A stretch of DNA of 64,000 nt from Oscillospiraceae bacterium (lineage in GTDB: Bacteria > Bacillota > Clostridia > Saccharofermentanales > Saccharofermentanaceae). A program made the position numbers and the translations under genes. The stretch covers positions 62,001 through 126,000 of the forward strand of contig CACYMP010000001.1 of the NCBI GenBank assembly GCA_902775565.1, given 5' to 3'. A model generated the notes under the pieces. That model did no database searches, had not been told where the DNA came from, and saw nothing but the letters and a program-made list of their open reading frames with translations. This document shows positions 18,625 to 26,449 of this stretch, piece after piece (positions within the stretch are counted from its first letter, which is position 1; each line of letters starts with the position of its first letter).

Positions 18625-19374
18625 ATGGCCGAGAACGATTACGCTAAGCTTAACGAGATCATCAGGGAATGTAACCACATTGTTTTCTTCGGAGGAGCGG
18701 GCGTATCCACTGAGAGCGGAATCCCCGACTTCAGGAGCAAGGACGGCCTTTACAACCAGCATGACGTCAAATTCGACAGATATTCACCCGAGTATCTTTT
18801 AAGCATCGACTGTCTGGTGGATCATCCGGATGTCTTTTATGAGTTCTACAGACAAAAGCTCGATACTAAGGATATATTGCCGAACAGGGCGCATTATAAG
18901 CTTGCAGAAATGGAGAAAGCAGGCAAATTAGACGGAATTATCACCCAGAACATTGACGGCCTGCATCAGCGCGCGGGAAGCAAAAATGTTCAGGAAGTTC
19001 ACGGCTCAACGCTCCGTAATTACTGCATGAAGTGCCACGAGCCTTATCCTTCGGATTTTATCTTCAAGAGTGAGGGACCTGTTCCGAAGTGCCCTAAGTG
19101 CGGCGGGATGGTGAGACCTGATGTTACTCTTTACGGTGAGGGACTTCCTCAAACTGCATGGATCGAATCAAAAAGGCTGGTTTACCGCGCGGACTGCCTC
19201 ATAGTCGGAGGCACGTCGCTAGTCGTACAGCCTGCAGCGTCGCTTGCTTATGATTTCCCCGGCAAGTATCTGATAGTGATAAACAAGCAGAAGACCGCTG
19301 CTGACAGAAATGCCGCATTGGTGTTCCACGAGAGCATCAGCAAGGTTCTGGATGAGATCAGGTTGGAAGATTGA
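18625..19374 (+). CDS. cobB: NAD-dependent protein deacylase, Sir2 family
   Basis: Sirtuin of 249 residues that removes acyl groups from protein lysines using NAD. The NAD-binding motifs FFGGAGVSTESGIPDFRS and TQNIDGLHQRAG are intact, the catalytic His126 is in EVHGS, and four zinc cysteines form the pairs CMKC and CPKC. The later GGTSLVVQPAA motif is also present. It begins 3 bases after dnaE, so it is probably co-transcribed with uvrB and dnaE and therefore SOS-linked. A role in damage-time protein deacylation is inference; the enzyme class is sure. Confidence 0.95.
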   Translation: MAENDYAKLNEIIRECNHIVFFGGAGVSTESGIPDFRSKDGLYNQHDVKFDRYSPEYLLSIDCLVDHPDVFYEFYRQKLDTKDILPNRAHYKLAEMEKAGKLDGIITQNIDGLHQRAGSKNVQEVHGSTLRNYCMKCHEPYPSDFIFKSEGPVPKCPKCGGMVRPDVTLYGEGLPQTAWIESKRLVYRADCLIVGGTSLVVQPAASLAYDFPGKYLIVINKQKTAADRNAALVFHESISKVLDEIRLED

Positions 19375-19383
19375 CTGTTAGTG

Positions 19384-19389
19384 TATAAT
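19384..19389 (+). promoter_or_regulatory. -10 element of pfkA promoter
   Basis: Perfect TATAAT directly preceded by GTG, 36 bases before the pfkA start. No good -35 box is seen at 16-18 bases. Confidence 0.5.
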
Positions 19390-19424
19390 CTATGAGTTGA
19401 AACTGACTATTCGGAGGACTTCTT

Positions 19425-20480
19425 ATGAGCCGACTTTTATATGATGAGAGCAATCTGCCTGAGATAAGCACGCTTAGAGCTGCCAACTATGATAACGTTG
19501 ACAAGGATACCGTTGAACCCGTTAAGCGCGTCGGTGTACTGACGAGCGGCGGAGACGCTCCCGGAATGAACGCAGCGATCAGAGCCGTTGTAAGAGCAGG
19601 TATCAATGCCGGTTTTGAGATGTACGGTGTTACCAGGGGCTATCACGGCCTTTGGAAGGGCGAGATCATGAAGCTTGACGGAAGAAATGTTTCCGAGACG
19701 CTTCAGCGCGGCGGTACATTCCTCATGACCGCAAGATCACAGACGTTTATGACCGATCCGGGCGTGCTCAAGGGCGCAAGGATGATGGAAGCTTATGAGC
19801 TTGATGCTCTGATCGTTATAGGCGGTGACGGTTCCTATAAGGGTGCAAGATCTCTTGCCAGGATCGGAATGCCGGTTATCGGAATTCCCGGTACGATCGA
19901 CAATGATATCGCGTCCACCGAGTATACGATCGGATATGACACGGCAATGAATACAGCAATGCAGTGTATCGATAAGCTCAGAGATACCGCTTCTTCACAT
20001 GAGCGCTGCAGCGTTATTGAAGTCATGGGCAGACATGCGGGCTGGATCGCTCTTAATGTCGGTATCGCTACCGGAGCGGAGAGTATCCTCATTCCCGAGG
20101 TACCTTATGATTTCAACAAGGATGTCTTGAGAGTCATCCTTGACGGACGCAATACAGGTAAGAAGCACTATATCGTTATTGTTGCCGAAGGTGTCGGACA
20201 TGCCGATGAGATCGCAAGACAGATAGAAGAAGCTACAGGCATCGAAGCCCGTCCTACGATCCTCGGTCACCTCCAGAGAGGCGGTTCGCCGACATTAAGA
20301 GACAGGACGATGGCAAGCCTTATGGGCATCAAGGCTATCGACTGCCTTATTGAGAAGAGATTTAACAGGCTTGTTTGCAGACAGCACGGTGAGATCACCG
20401 ATGTCGATATCGAAGAAGGCCTTGAGATGACCAAGACCATTACGCCTGATTTAATCGCAAACGCAAAGAGACTGGGCTGA
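19425..20480 (+). CDS. pfkA: ATP-dependent 6-phosphofructokinase
   Basis: Glycolytic enzyme that phosphorylates fructose 6-phosphate with ATP. It has 351 residues, about 30 more than typical bacterial PfkA. The core is complete: VLTSGGDAPGMNAAIRA, GGDGSYKGA with the ATP-site glycine, and the catalytic GIPGTIDNDI with its Asp pair. The extra length is an N-terminal extension (MSRLLYDESNLPEISTLRAA and on to about residue 37) before the conserved RVGVLTSGG. The CGGAGGAC site just upstream of 19425 supports translation of that extension. dnaE-pfkA order is common in Clostridia; here a sirtuin gene lies between. Confidence 0.95.
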   Translation: MSRLLYDESNLPEISTLRAANYDNVDKDTVEPVKRVGVLTSGGDAPGMNAAIRAVVRAGINAGFEMYGVTRGYHGLWKGEIMKLDGRNVSETLQRGGTFLMTARSQTFMTDPGVLKGARMMEAYELDALIVIGGDGSYKGARSLARIGMPVIGIPGTIDNDIASTEYTIGYDTAMNTAMQCIDKLRDTASSHERCSVIEVMGRHAGWIALNVGIATGAESILIPEVPYDFNKDVLRVILDGRNTGKKHYIVIVAEGVGHADEIARQIEEATGIEARPTILGHLQRGGSPTLRDRTMASLMGIKAIDCLIEKRFNRLVCRQHGEITDVDIEEGLEMTKTITPDLIANAKRLG

Positions 20481-20540
20481 TACATATAAAACCGGTTTCA
20501 TGCCCGGCAGAAAGGACGGCAAGATGCCGCCATATATCTT

Positions 20541-23015
20541 ATGTATGAGTATCTGACAACAGATGAAGACCTTGAACGCCGCATGATACGCGGAAGGGTA
20601 TTGCAGACCCTTGAGTTCAACAAGATAAGGGACAAAGTCACCTCAAAGGCGAGAACCGCTTACGGTAAAAAGCTGTGCGAGGACATGGCGCCCTGTACTG
20701 ATTATGGCTATGTGGAAGAGAATCTTTCCTGGACCGGAGAGGCAATGACCCATATCATGAGGTTCGGATGCCTGCCGTTAGGAGGCTTCCGGGATCTTTC
20801 CGAGGCAATGGCATATGCCGAGGCAGGGGGAACCCTGACATGCGGACAGCTCCTTTCCGTAGCATCGTTCCTCAGAAGTGCCGATGAGATCCGGAGTGCC
20901 CTGTCAAAGGCGCGCTCTGCCGGTTCGCCGTTTGTCGATGAGACAGAGCCCCATATCGTTAAGGCGATAGAAGAGACCGGAACGGACGAAAAGCTTTTCA
21001 AGGCTATAGACGAAGCGATAATCGGTGACAACGAGGTTTCCGACCGTGCGAGCAGGACACTTGCCGAGATAAGGCGCGAGAAAAAGAAGACTGCGTCCGG
21101 GATCAGATCGCTTTTGGAAAGAGTTATCGAGAACAGTACGGACATGCTCCAGGAGAGTATTATCACGATCCGGGAAGGAAGATACTGTATTCCGGTAAAA
21201 GCTGATTTTAAAGGCCGCATAGAAGGTATCGTACACGGAGCGTCGTCTACCGGACAGACTCTTTTCGTGGAACCTATGAGCGTTGTTGAGGCCAATAACA
21301 GGATAACCGAACTGAACGCGCAGGAAGAAGCCGAGATCCAGAGGATCTTAGGCGAGCTTACCGCGGGCTTTGTCCAGGATAAGGAGATCTTTGTCAAGGA
21401 TATCGATACGGTTGCCAGGCTTGATTACGCTTTCGCCAAGGGTGAATACGGCATAGAGACTGAGGGAATATGCGCCAAACTTAACAGCAACGGTGTTATC
21501 TCGCTCAAGAAGGCAAGACATCCTCTGATAGACAGGGAGAAAGTTGTTCCTGTTGATATCGACATAGGCGAGAAATACAATACTCTTGTAGTAACAGGAC
21601 CTAATACGGGCGGTAAGACGGTATCGCTTAAGACTTGCGGACTTCTTGCCCTGATGACGATGTCCGGACTTGCCATTCCCGCAAATGCCGGAAGCGAAGT
21701 GTGTGTTTATGACAGGGTCCTTGCCGACATAGGCGACGAACAGAGCATCGAACAGAGCCTTTCCACATTCTCGGCACATGTATCGCATATTGTCTTTATC
21801 CTCAAGAACATCAAGGGAAGATCCCTTGTGCTGCTCGATGAGCTCGGCTCGGGAACCGATCCTGCGGAAGGAGCCGCCCTGGCAGTAGCGATAATCGATG
21901 AGCTGCGTTCGAGAAACTGCATCACGATGGCCACGACTCACTACAAGGAACTCAAGAGTTACGCTGTTGAGACCGAAGGCGTAATGAATGCTTCATGCGA
22001 ATTCGATACCGAGACACTCGCGCCCACATACAGACTGATCATAGGAAGACCAGGTTCTTCCAATGCTTTTGTTATCTCCAAACGTCTCGGACTGCCCGGA
22101 CGCATCCTTGATAACGCGAAGAATAACCTTTCAACAGAGGAGATCTCATATGAGACCCTTCTTGCAAAGGCTGAACAGGATGCCAAAGCGGCTGCGGACG
22201 CACTGAAAGAGAATGAGAAGCTGAAGAGCGAGCTTTCTGCCGCTGCAAAAGCCCTTGAAGATGAGCGTGCCGCTCTGAAGCAGTCAAAGACAAGGATATT
22301 GAACGAATCAAGAGAAGAACAGAAAAAACTGCTTTCTGAACGTGAGGCGGAGATCGACAGGATGATCCATGACTTCCGTAAGAAGAGCGAATCCATTGAC
22401 AGGCAGGAGACCCTTGCCGAGATGGAGAAGATCAGGAGACGTTTAAGGGCAGGCATCAAGGATCTTACGGACGATTCCGAAGACGAGAATACTCCTGAAG
22501 CCGTGATGAACGGCGAACCTGTTAAGACAGTTGAAAAGGGCGGTCTGTATTATGTCCCGTCTTTCAATGTGACCGGTGTCGCCGAGACGGAAGCCTCTAA
22601 CAGCGGCAAGGTAAAGATCCGTGTGGGATCGATGTCTTATACCATTAAGGTTTCCGAACTGAGGATGCCAACGAGAGAGCAGCGCGGTGCCTTTGAGGGC
22701 AGCAAGAAGAACCAGCAGAAGAGAAAAGGTCCTTCAAATATCGCTAAGGCGAGATTTGAAGCATCGGCGACCATCAGGTCCGAACTGATGCTCATCGGAA
22801 TGACCACCGCGGAGGCGGAGTCGGCGCTTACGAGATATCTTGAGAACTGCGCATTGTCGGGGATCAAAGACATCCGTATCGTTCACGGCAAAGGAACCGG
22901 TGCGCTTAGGATGTGTGTTCAGGATGTTCTTAACAGGGACGACAGGGTGGAATCTTACCGTGCCGGCGAACAGGGTGAAGGAGACAGCGGCGTAACCATC
23001 GCCAAGCTCAGGTGA
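20541..23015 (+). CDS. mutS2: MutS2 family ATPase
   Basis: Homodimeric ABC-type ATPase of the MutS2/RqcU family, acting on collided ribosomes and recombination intermediates rather than mismatches. It has 824 residues. The core has Walker A VTGPNTGGKTVSLKT (about 352-366) and the LLDELGSGTDPAEG Walker B; a long coiled-coil region spans about 530-640, rich in Glu/Lys/Ala; the Smr domain lies at about 748-824. In the Smr domain the second motif HGKGTG is intact, but the first, usually LDLRG or LDLHG, reads LMLIG. An internal ATG at 20583 (MIRGRVLQTLEFNKI) is a possible alternative start because no good ribosome site precedes 20541. Confidence 0.93.
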   Translation: MYEYLTTDEDLERRMIRGRVLQTLEFNKIRDKVTSKARTAYGKKLCEDMAPCTDYGYVEENLSWTGEAMTHIMRFGCLPLGGFRDLSEAMAYAEAGGTLTCGQLLSVASFLRSADEIRSALSKARSAGSPFVDETEPHIVKAIEETGTDEKLFKAIDEAIIGDNEVSDRASRTLAEIRREKKKTASGIRSLLERVIENSTDMLQESIITIREGRYCIPVKADFKGRIEGIVHGASSTGQTLFVEPMSVVEANNRITELNAQEEAEIQRILGELTAGFVQDKEIFVKDIDTVARLDYAFAKGEYGIETEGICAKLNSNGVISLKKARHPLIDREKVVPVDIDIGEKYNTLVVTGPNTGGKTVSLKTCGLLALMTMSGLAIPANAGSEVCVYDRVLADIGDEQSIEQSLSTFSAHVSHIVFILKNIKGRSLVLLDELGSGTDPAEGAALAVAIIDELRSRNCITMATTHYKELKSYAVETEGVMNASCEFDTETLAPTYRLIIGRPGSSNAFVISKRLGLPGRILDNAKNNLSTEEISYETLLAKAEQDAKAAADALKENEKLKSELSAAAKALEDERAALKQSKTRILNESREEQKKLLSEREAEIDRMIHDFRKKSESIDRQETLAEMEKIRRRLRAGIKDLTDDSEDENTPEAVMNGEPVKTVEKGGLYYVPSFNVTGVAETEASNSGKVKIRVGSMSYTIKVSELRMPTREQRGAFEGSKKNQQKRKGPSNIAKARFEASATIRSELMLIGMTTAEAESALTRYLENCALSGIKDIRIVHGKGTGALRMCVQDVLNRDDRVESYRAGEQGEGDSGVTIAKLR

Positions 23016-23030
23016 TAAGGAGTGGAAACT

Positions 23031-23918
23031 ATGGCAGATAATCAGACTGAAGAGAAGGCAAAGATCCGCATAGGTTATATTTTCCTTGCTTTTGTTCCTT
23101 TTGCCGTCTTAATGGCAATCCAGACGATCGTTCAGCTGCCCGGAGTGATCCTGTCGGTTATGGATATGTCAAAAAACGGACAGCCTTTCACGACCGATCT
23201 GCTGATGAGTACCTTCAATGAAAAGTACGGACTGATCTCTTATACGGTCTATGCGCTTGCCGCCATAGCCGTATTTCTGCCGTGGTATTACAGGAGCGTT
23301 GTCAAAAACGGCCCTAAGATCATCTATAAAAAGGCTTTGGGTGTAAGACCGGTCCTTTTAAGCACTGCTGTAATGGTGTGCATGTATTTTGTCGTCACGG
23401 CACTTCTGACGATGATGAACAATATTGCTCCCGGTGCTATGGAGTCCTATAAGAAGCTTGTTGAGACATCGGCATTGGGAGTCGACATGGCGATAACCAT
23501 TGTTTACACTATCCTTTTGGCACCGATCGCCGAAGAGCTGTGCTTCAGGGGAGTTATGCAGGGAATGTTGGAAAAATCCAATCTTCCCGTCAGGGATGTC
23601 ATCCTGATACAGAGCATACTGTTCGGAGTAATGCATATGAATCTTGTTCAGGGACTTTATGCGGTTATCCTCGGTACGATACTCGGTTATCTGAGATATA
23701 AATATAAGACGATCATCCTTAACGCGGGAGTGCACATGTTCTTCAATTTTGTAGGCACGATCGTGGCCGGCTGGCTCGAGAAATTCAATATACCGGACCA
23801 TCTGAGCATGATATTCGGCGGTATCGGACTTGCTTTGGCGGCAGCATTATTAGTCCTGATCGGCAAAGACAGGACTCTGTACAGCGAAAAAAGGGAAGAA
23901 CAGAAAGTTATTTCTTAG
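23031..23918 (+). CDS. CPBP family intramembrane metalloprotease
   Basis: Membrane protease-like protein of the CAAX/CPBP family, 295 residues, with about seven to eight hydrophobic segments. The family motifs are in order: EELCFRG (motif 1, EExxxR), then FGVMHMN (motif 2, with His), and a final NAGVHMFFN (motif 3). These residues form the glutamate/histidine active site in active members. In Gram-positives such proteins act in bacteriocin immunity or envelope protein processing; the substrate here is unknown. The ATG at 23031 was chosen because AAGGAG at 23017-23022 is spaced for it, not for the GTG at 23022. It follows mutS2 by 15 bases. Confidence 0.9.
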   Translation: MADNQTEEKAKIRIGYIFLAFVPFAVLMAIQTIVQLPGVILSVMDMSKNGQPFTTDLLMSTFNEKYGLISYTVYALAAIAVFLPWYYRSVVKNGPKIIYKKALGVRPVLLSTAVMVCMYFVVTALLTMMNNIAPGAMESYKKLVETSALGVDMAITIVYTILLAPIAEELCFRGVMQGMLEKSNLPVRDVILIQSILFGVMHMNLVQGLYAVILGTILGYLRYKYKTIILNAGVHMFFNFVGTIVAGWLEKFNIPDHLSMIFGGIGLALAAALLVLIGKDRTLYSEKREEQKVIS

Positions 23919-24294
23919 TTTTCTTGTTTTTGCTCAGGCTTTTCTTGAGTGCTTCGAAAGACTCGTCGCTGATAACGTGCTCGATACGGCAAGCGTCTTC
24001 AGCGGCTGTTTCCTTGTCTACGCCGATGGATTCCAGAACACTTGAAAGAACGATGTGTCGCTCGTAGATCTTCTCGGCGATCTCGCGGCCTGAATTGGTA
24101 AGCGTGATGTATCCGGAGTCATCAACTGAAATGTATTTGGCGTTGCGCAGTATCCCCATTGCGCGTGAGATGCTCGGCTTCGAATAATGCATATAGCGAG
24201 CAATGTCAAGGGAACGGACATTCTGCTGCGACTTAGAGAGAACGAGGATGGTTTCAAGATACATTTCGCCGGATTCCTTGAGTTCCATTTTCAT
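23908..24294 (-). CDS. Short DtxR/IdeR-type metal-dependent repressor
   Basis: Winged-helix regulator of 128 residues; a full-length DtxR has about 226, so the SH3-like third domain is absent. The HTH is SLDIARYMHYSKPSISRAM. The primary metal-site residues correspond one to one with the DtxR type: Met11 (DtxR Met10), Cys102, Glu105 and His106 in ACRIEHV. This set points to iron rather than manganese (MntR has Asp at the Met position). Residues of the ancillary site, His98 and Glu83 in DtxR, are Ala and Ser here. The gene is divergent from a FeoB-associated protein gene and its 3' end overlaps the CPBP gene by 11 bases. Confidence 0.88.
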   Translation of the reverse strand: MKMELKESGEMYLETILVLSKSQQNVRSLDIARYMHYSKPSISRAMGILRNAKYISVDDSGYITLTNSGREIAEKIYERHIVLSSVLESIGVDKETAAEDACRIEHVISDESFEALKKSLSKNKKTKK

Positions 24295-24383
24295 TACCTG
24301 CCTTTGATATTTTTCGATAATAGCATACTACAAGATATGTTCTTTTGGAAAAATAAGATACAATTTATCAGAGGTTTTTATCA

Positions 24384-24575
24384 ATGATCGGATGGCTTTA
24401 TGAGAATATTGCAACAATAGCCGTTTGCGCGGTTATAGCCTTGTTTGCGGTCTTTGCGGTGATCAGCGTCATAAAGAACCGCAGGAAAGGCAAAACGTGC
24501 TCCTGTGGTTGTGAAGGGTGCGTTTATTCGGGCTCCTGCGCTGAAAAGAAAGACGAAAACGGCGGAAAAACCTGA
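24384..24575 (+). CDS. FeoB-associated Cys-rich membrane protein
   Basis: Single-span protein of 63 residues: a hydrophobic segment at about 8-30, a basic NRRKGK stop, then a cysteine-rich tail (CSCGCEGCVYSGSC) with five cysteines in 14 residues. This is the pattern of the FeoB-associated Cys-rich family (PF12669-like), which usually lies next to feoA/feoB for ferrous iron uptake and may handle Fe(II). No feoA or feoB is in the window. The divergent DtxR-type regulator, with iron-type ligands, is the only iron-linked neighbour and may repress it through the 89-base shared intergenic region. Confidence 0.82.
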   Translation: MIGWLYENIATIAVCAVIALFAVFAVISVIKNRRKGKTCSCGCEGCVYSGSCAEKKDENGGKT

Positions 24576-24576
24576 T

Positions 24577-24605
24577 TTGTTGTAAAAGGTCTATTAGTGT
24601 AAAAT
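24577..24605 (+). promoter_or_regulatory. Promoter of the MarR-ACP-lipid kinase operon
   Basis: TTGTTG at 24577-24582, 17-base spacer, TAAAAT at 24600-24605. The start codon GTG is at 24638. Confidence 0.6.
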
Positions 24606-24637
24606 ATTTAAAACGCATTTAATTGGGGGACTTATCA

Positions 24638-25153
24638 GTGAAAAGCGAAGAAGAAGTAATGTCTGAAGCGCTTGTTAGGATCTTTGAGAACGTTGTTCTC
24701 ACTGAGGAAAAATCACTTCAGGCCGGATATTTTTCCGATCTTTCGATAGCTGAGATGCATACACTTACGGCTATCGGCCCCTATGAATCAAGGACGATGA
24801 CCAAGACCGCAGAGGACCTGGGTATTACCACGGGCACGCTTACGGTCGCCATAGACAGGCTCGTTAAGAAGGGCTATGTAATAAGGCAGCGTGACACCAA
24901 TGACAAGCGAGTTGTCAGGATCAGCCTTACAAGGAATGGCAAACTGGCCTGCAGAATGAACAGCAAGTTCCACAGAGTGCTGGCAAAGCATATTTTGAGC
25001 GGCTACAACGAAGAGGACAGAAAGCACCTTTTGGCTCTGGTCAATGAGGTTGATGTTTATGTTGCCCAGCAGCTCAGAAGATACGACGGTGCGGTCAATG
25101 TCAGAAAGACGGCCATGGAGGTCGCAAAGGACAGCAAGAAGGAGAATGAGTGA
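24638..25153 (+). CDS. MarR family transcriptional regulator
   Basis: Winged-helix repressor of 171 residues. The recognition part TKTAEDLGITTGTLTVAIDRLVKKGYV is followed by the wing RQRDTNDKRVVRISLTRNG, both typical of MarR. The GTG at 24638 was chosen because GGGGGA at 24625-24630 is seven bases away; an upstream in-frame TTG lacks a site. The acyl carrier protein gene begins inside its stop codon (GTGA). FabT, a MarR protein that controls fatty-acid genes and uses acyl-ACP as co-repressor, is the obvious parallel, but that link is inference from context. Confidence 0.88.
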   Translation: MKSEEEVMSEALVRIFENVVLTEEKSLQAGYFSDLSIAEMHTLTAIGPYESRTMTKTAEDLGITTGTLTVAIDRLVKKGYVIRQRDTNDKRVVRISLTRNGKLACRMNSKFHRVLAKHILSGYNEEDRKHLLALVNEVDVYVAQQLRRYDGAVNVRKTAMEVAKDSKKENE

Positions 25154-25413
25154 TCATGGATGATTCCAGACGTGAACAGATCTACAAGGAAGTCATACGC
25201 ATCCTGAGCGCTGATCTTGAGGTATCGGCCGAAGATATCGACACGACCATGGATCTGAATACGGAGCTTCCGTTTGATTCGCTTCAGCTCTATGAGTTCG
25301 TTATCGATCTTGAAGAGGCATATAACATTAAGCTTCCTGACGAGATGCTCGATCAGATGAAGACTGTAGATGACATAGTAAATCTCATAATGCGGCTTAC
25401 AGACGGCAAATGA
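25150..25413 (+). CDS. Acyl carrier protein
   Basis: Carrier of acyl chains on a 4'-phosphopantetheine arm. It has 87 residues, acidic. The attachment serine is in PFDSLQLYEFV; helix II EFVIDLEEAYNIKLPDE is normal. It is not identical in context to the acpP of fatty-acid synthesis, since no fab genes lie near; a dedicated role in lipid or secondary acyl transfer is possible. The GTG at 25150 overlaps the MarR stop; an ATG at 25156 is an equally fair start, with AAGGAG at 25139-25144 serving either. It ends in an ATGA overlap with the lipid kinase gene. Confidence 0.9.
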   Translation: MIMDDSRREQIYKEVIRILSADLEVSAEDIDTTMDLNTELPFDSLQLYEFVIDLEEAYNIKLPDEMLDQMKTVDDIVNLIMRLTDGK

Positions 25414-26393
25414 AAGGCTTTGGACGTAAAGTATTCATAGTCAACAGCAGAGCGGATTCGCGCGGAATGGAGAGATTCAAGGCGGCGGCCGCGCTTTTTG
25501 ATGCTGAGAGTCTTAAAAACTGCGAGATCCGTTATACGGAGCATGCGGGACACGCATCAGAGATGGCTGCCGAGATCCTTAAAGAAGATGACGGGGATAC
25601 GCTAGTTATCGCCTGCGGCGGTGACGGAACGGTCCATGAAGTCGCCAATGTGCTTGCCGGAAGCAGCCTGCCGATGGCGATAATCCCTTTGGGCACAGGC
25701 AATGATTTTGCAAGGTCGGTAATGGACGAGCAGCACAGGAGTGACTGCGAATACTGCGTCAGCGAGATATCAAAGGACGATTACGTGGTCAGGTCGATCG
25801 ACCTCATCAGGGTCGAATCTTTTGATTCCAAGGGCAATCTGATACCTGAGAGCTCAGCATGGTGCAATAACGTCGCTTCCATCGGCCTGGATACCGAAGT
25901 CCAGCTGAGAGCGAAGTCCAGGGTGTTAAGACACCCGAAATCCGTATTTGTCCGCAAGACATCTTATGCAATTTCAGCATTGGGAGCCCTTTTCGGAAAC
26001 AGAAAGTTCGAGTTCAGATTTGACTGCGCACGGGGAAGTGATGCTCCGGAGCATTCGGGGAAGAACGGATACACGCTTATCAGCATCTGCAACGGTTCTT
26101 TTTACGGCAACGGCTTCTGCCCGGCGCCTAAAGCTTCTGTAAGTGACGGGCTTTTAGACGTGTGCGCTATCAACAACGTCAGCCTTCCCAGGGCTTTGTA
26201 CCTGATCTCCAAGTATAAGAGCGGTGTTCATGAGGGCAAAAAGGATGTAGATTGCTTCAGAACGACGGAGATAACCGTTGAGGCCACCGGATACCGTGAT
26301 CTTAACGGAAATTACGACGGTGAGGACTTTTCCGGACGTAAAGTGAGATTTACATGCGTAAGGGGAGCATTAAATCTTGCATTTTACGATTGA
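25410..26393 (+). CDS. Diacylglycerol/lipid kinase family protein
   Basis: Cytoplasmic, membrane-associated kinase of the DagK/YegS family that phosphorylates diacylglycerol or a related lipid. It has 327 residues. The nucleotide motif is ACGGDGTVHEVAN, followed by IIPLGTGNDFARS, and the C-terminal beta domain contains GNGFCPAPKASVSDGLLDV. The family recycles diacylglycerol released by lipoteichoic acid synthesis. The ATG overlaps the ACP stop (ATGA), so MarR, ACP and kinase form one tightly coupled operon, pointing to a shared lipid function. Confidence 0.92.
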   Translation: MKGFGRKVFIVNSRADSRGMERFKAAAALFDAESLKNCEIRYTEHAGHASEMAAEILKEDDGDTLVIACGGDGTVHEVANVLAGSSLPMAIIPLGTGNDFARSVMDEQHRSDCEYCVSEISKDDYVVRSIDLIRVESFDSKGNLIPESSAWCNNVASIGLDTEVQLRAKSRVLRHPKSVFVRKTSYAISALGALFGNRKFEFRFDCARGSDAPEHSGKNGYTLISICNGSFYGNGFCPAPKASVSDGLLDVCAINNVSLPRALYLISKYKSGVHEGKKDVDCFRTTEITVEATGYRDLNGNYDGEDFSGRKVRFTCVRGALNLAFYD

Positions 26394-26406
26394 TTTTTCG
26401 CTGTTA

Positions 26407-26415
26407 TGCTATAAT
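26407..26415 (+). promoter_or_regulatory. Extended -10 promoter of the PLP lyase operon
   Basis: TGCTATAAT, identical to the elements at 2162 and on the minus strand at 61727-61735. No -35 box is seen at standard distance. Confidence 0.6.
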
Positions 26416-26449
26416 TTATTATTAAATTAGCAATAAGAAGGCAAACTCT

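Noticed and set aside
19371..19389. TTGACT and TATAAT as a pfkA promoter pair
   Set aside because: The spacer is only seven bases; only the -10 box is usable.
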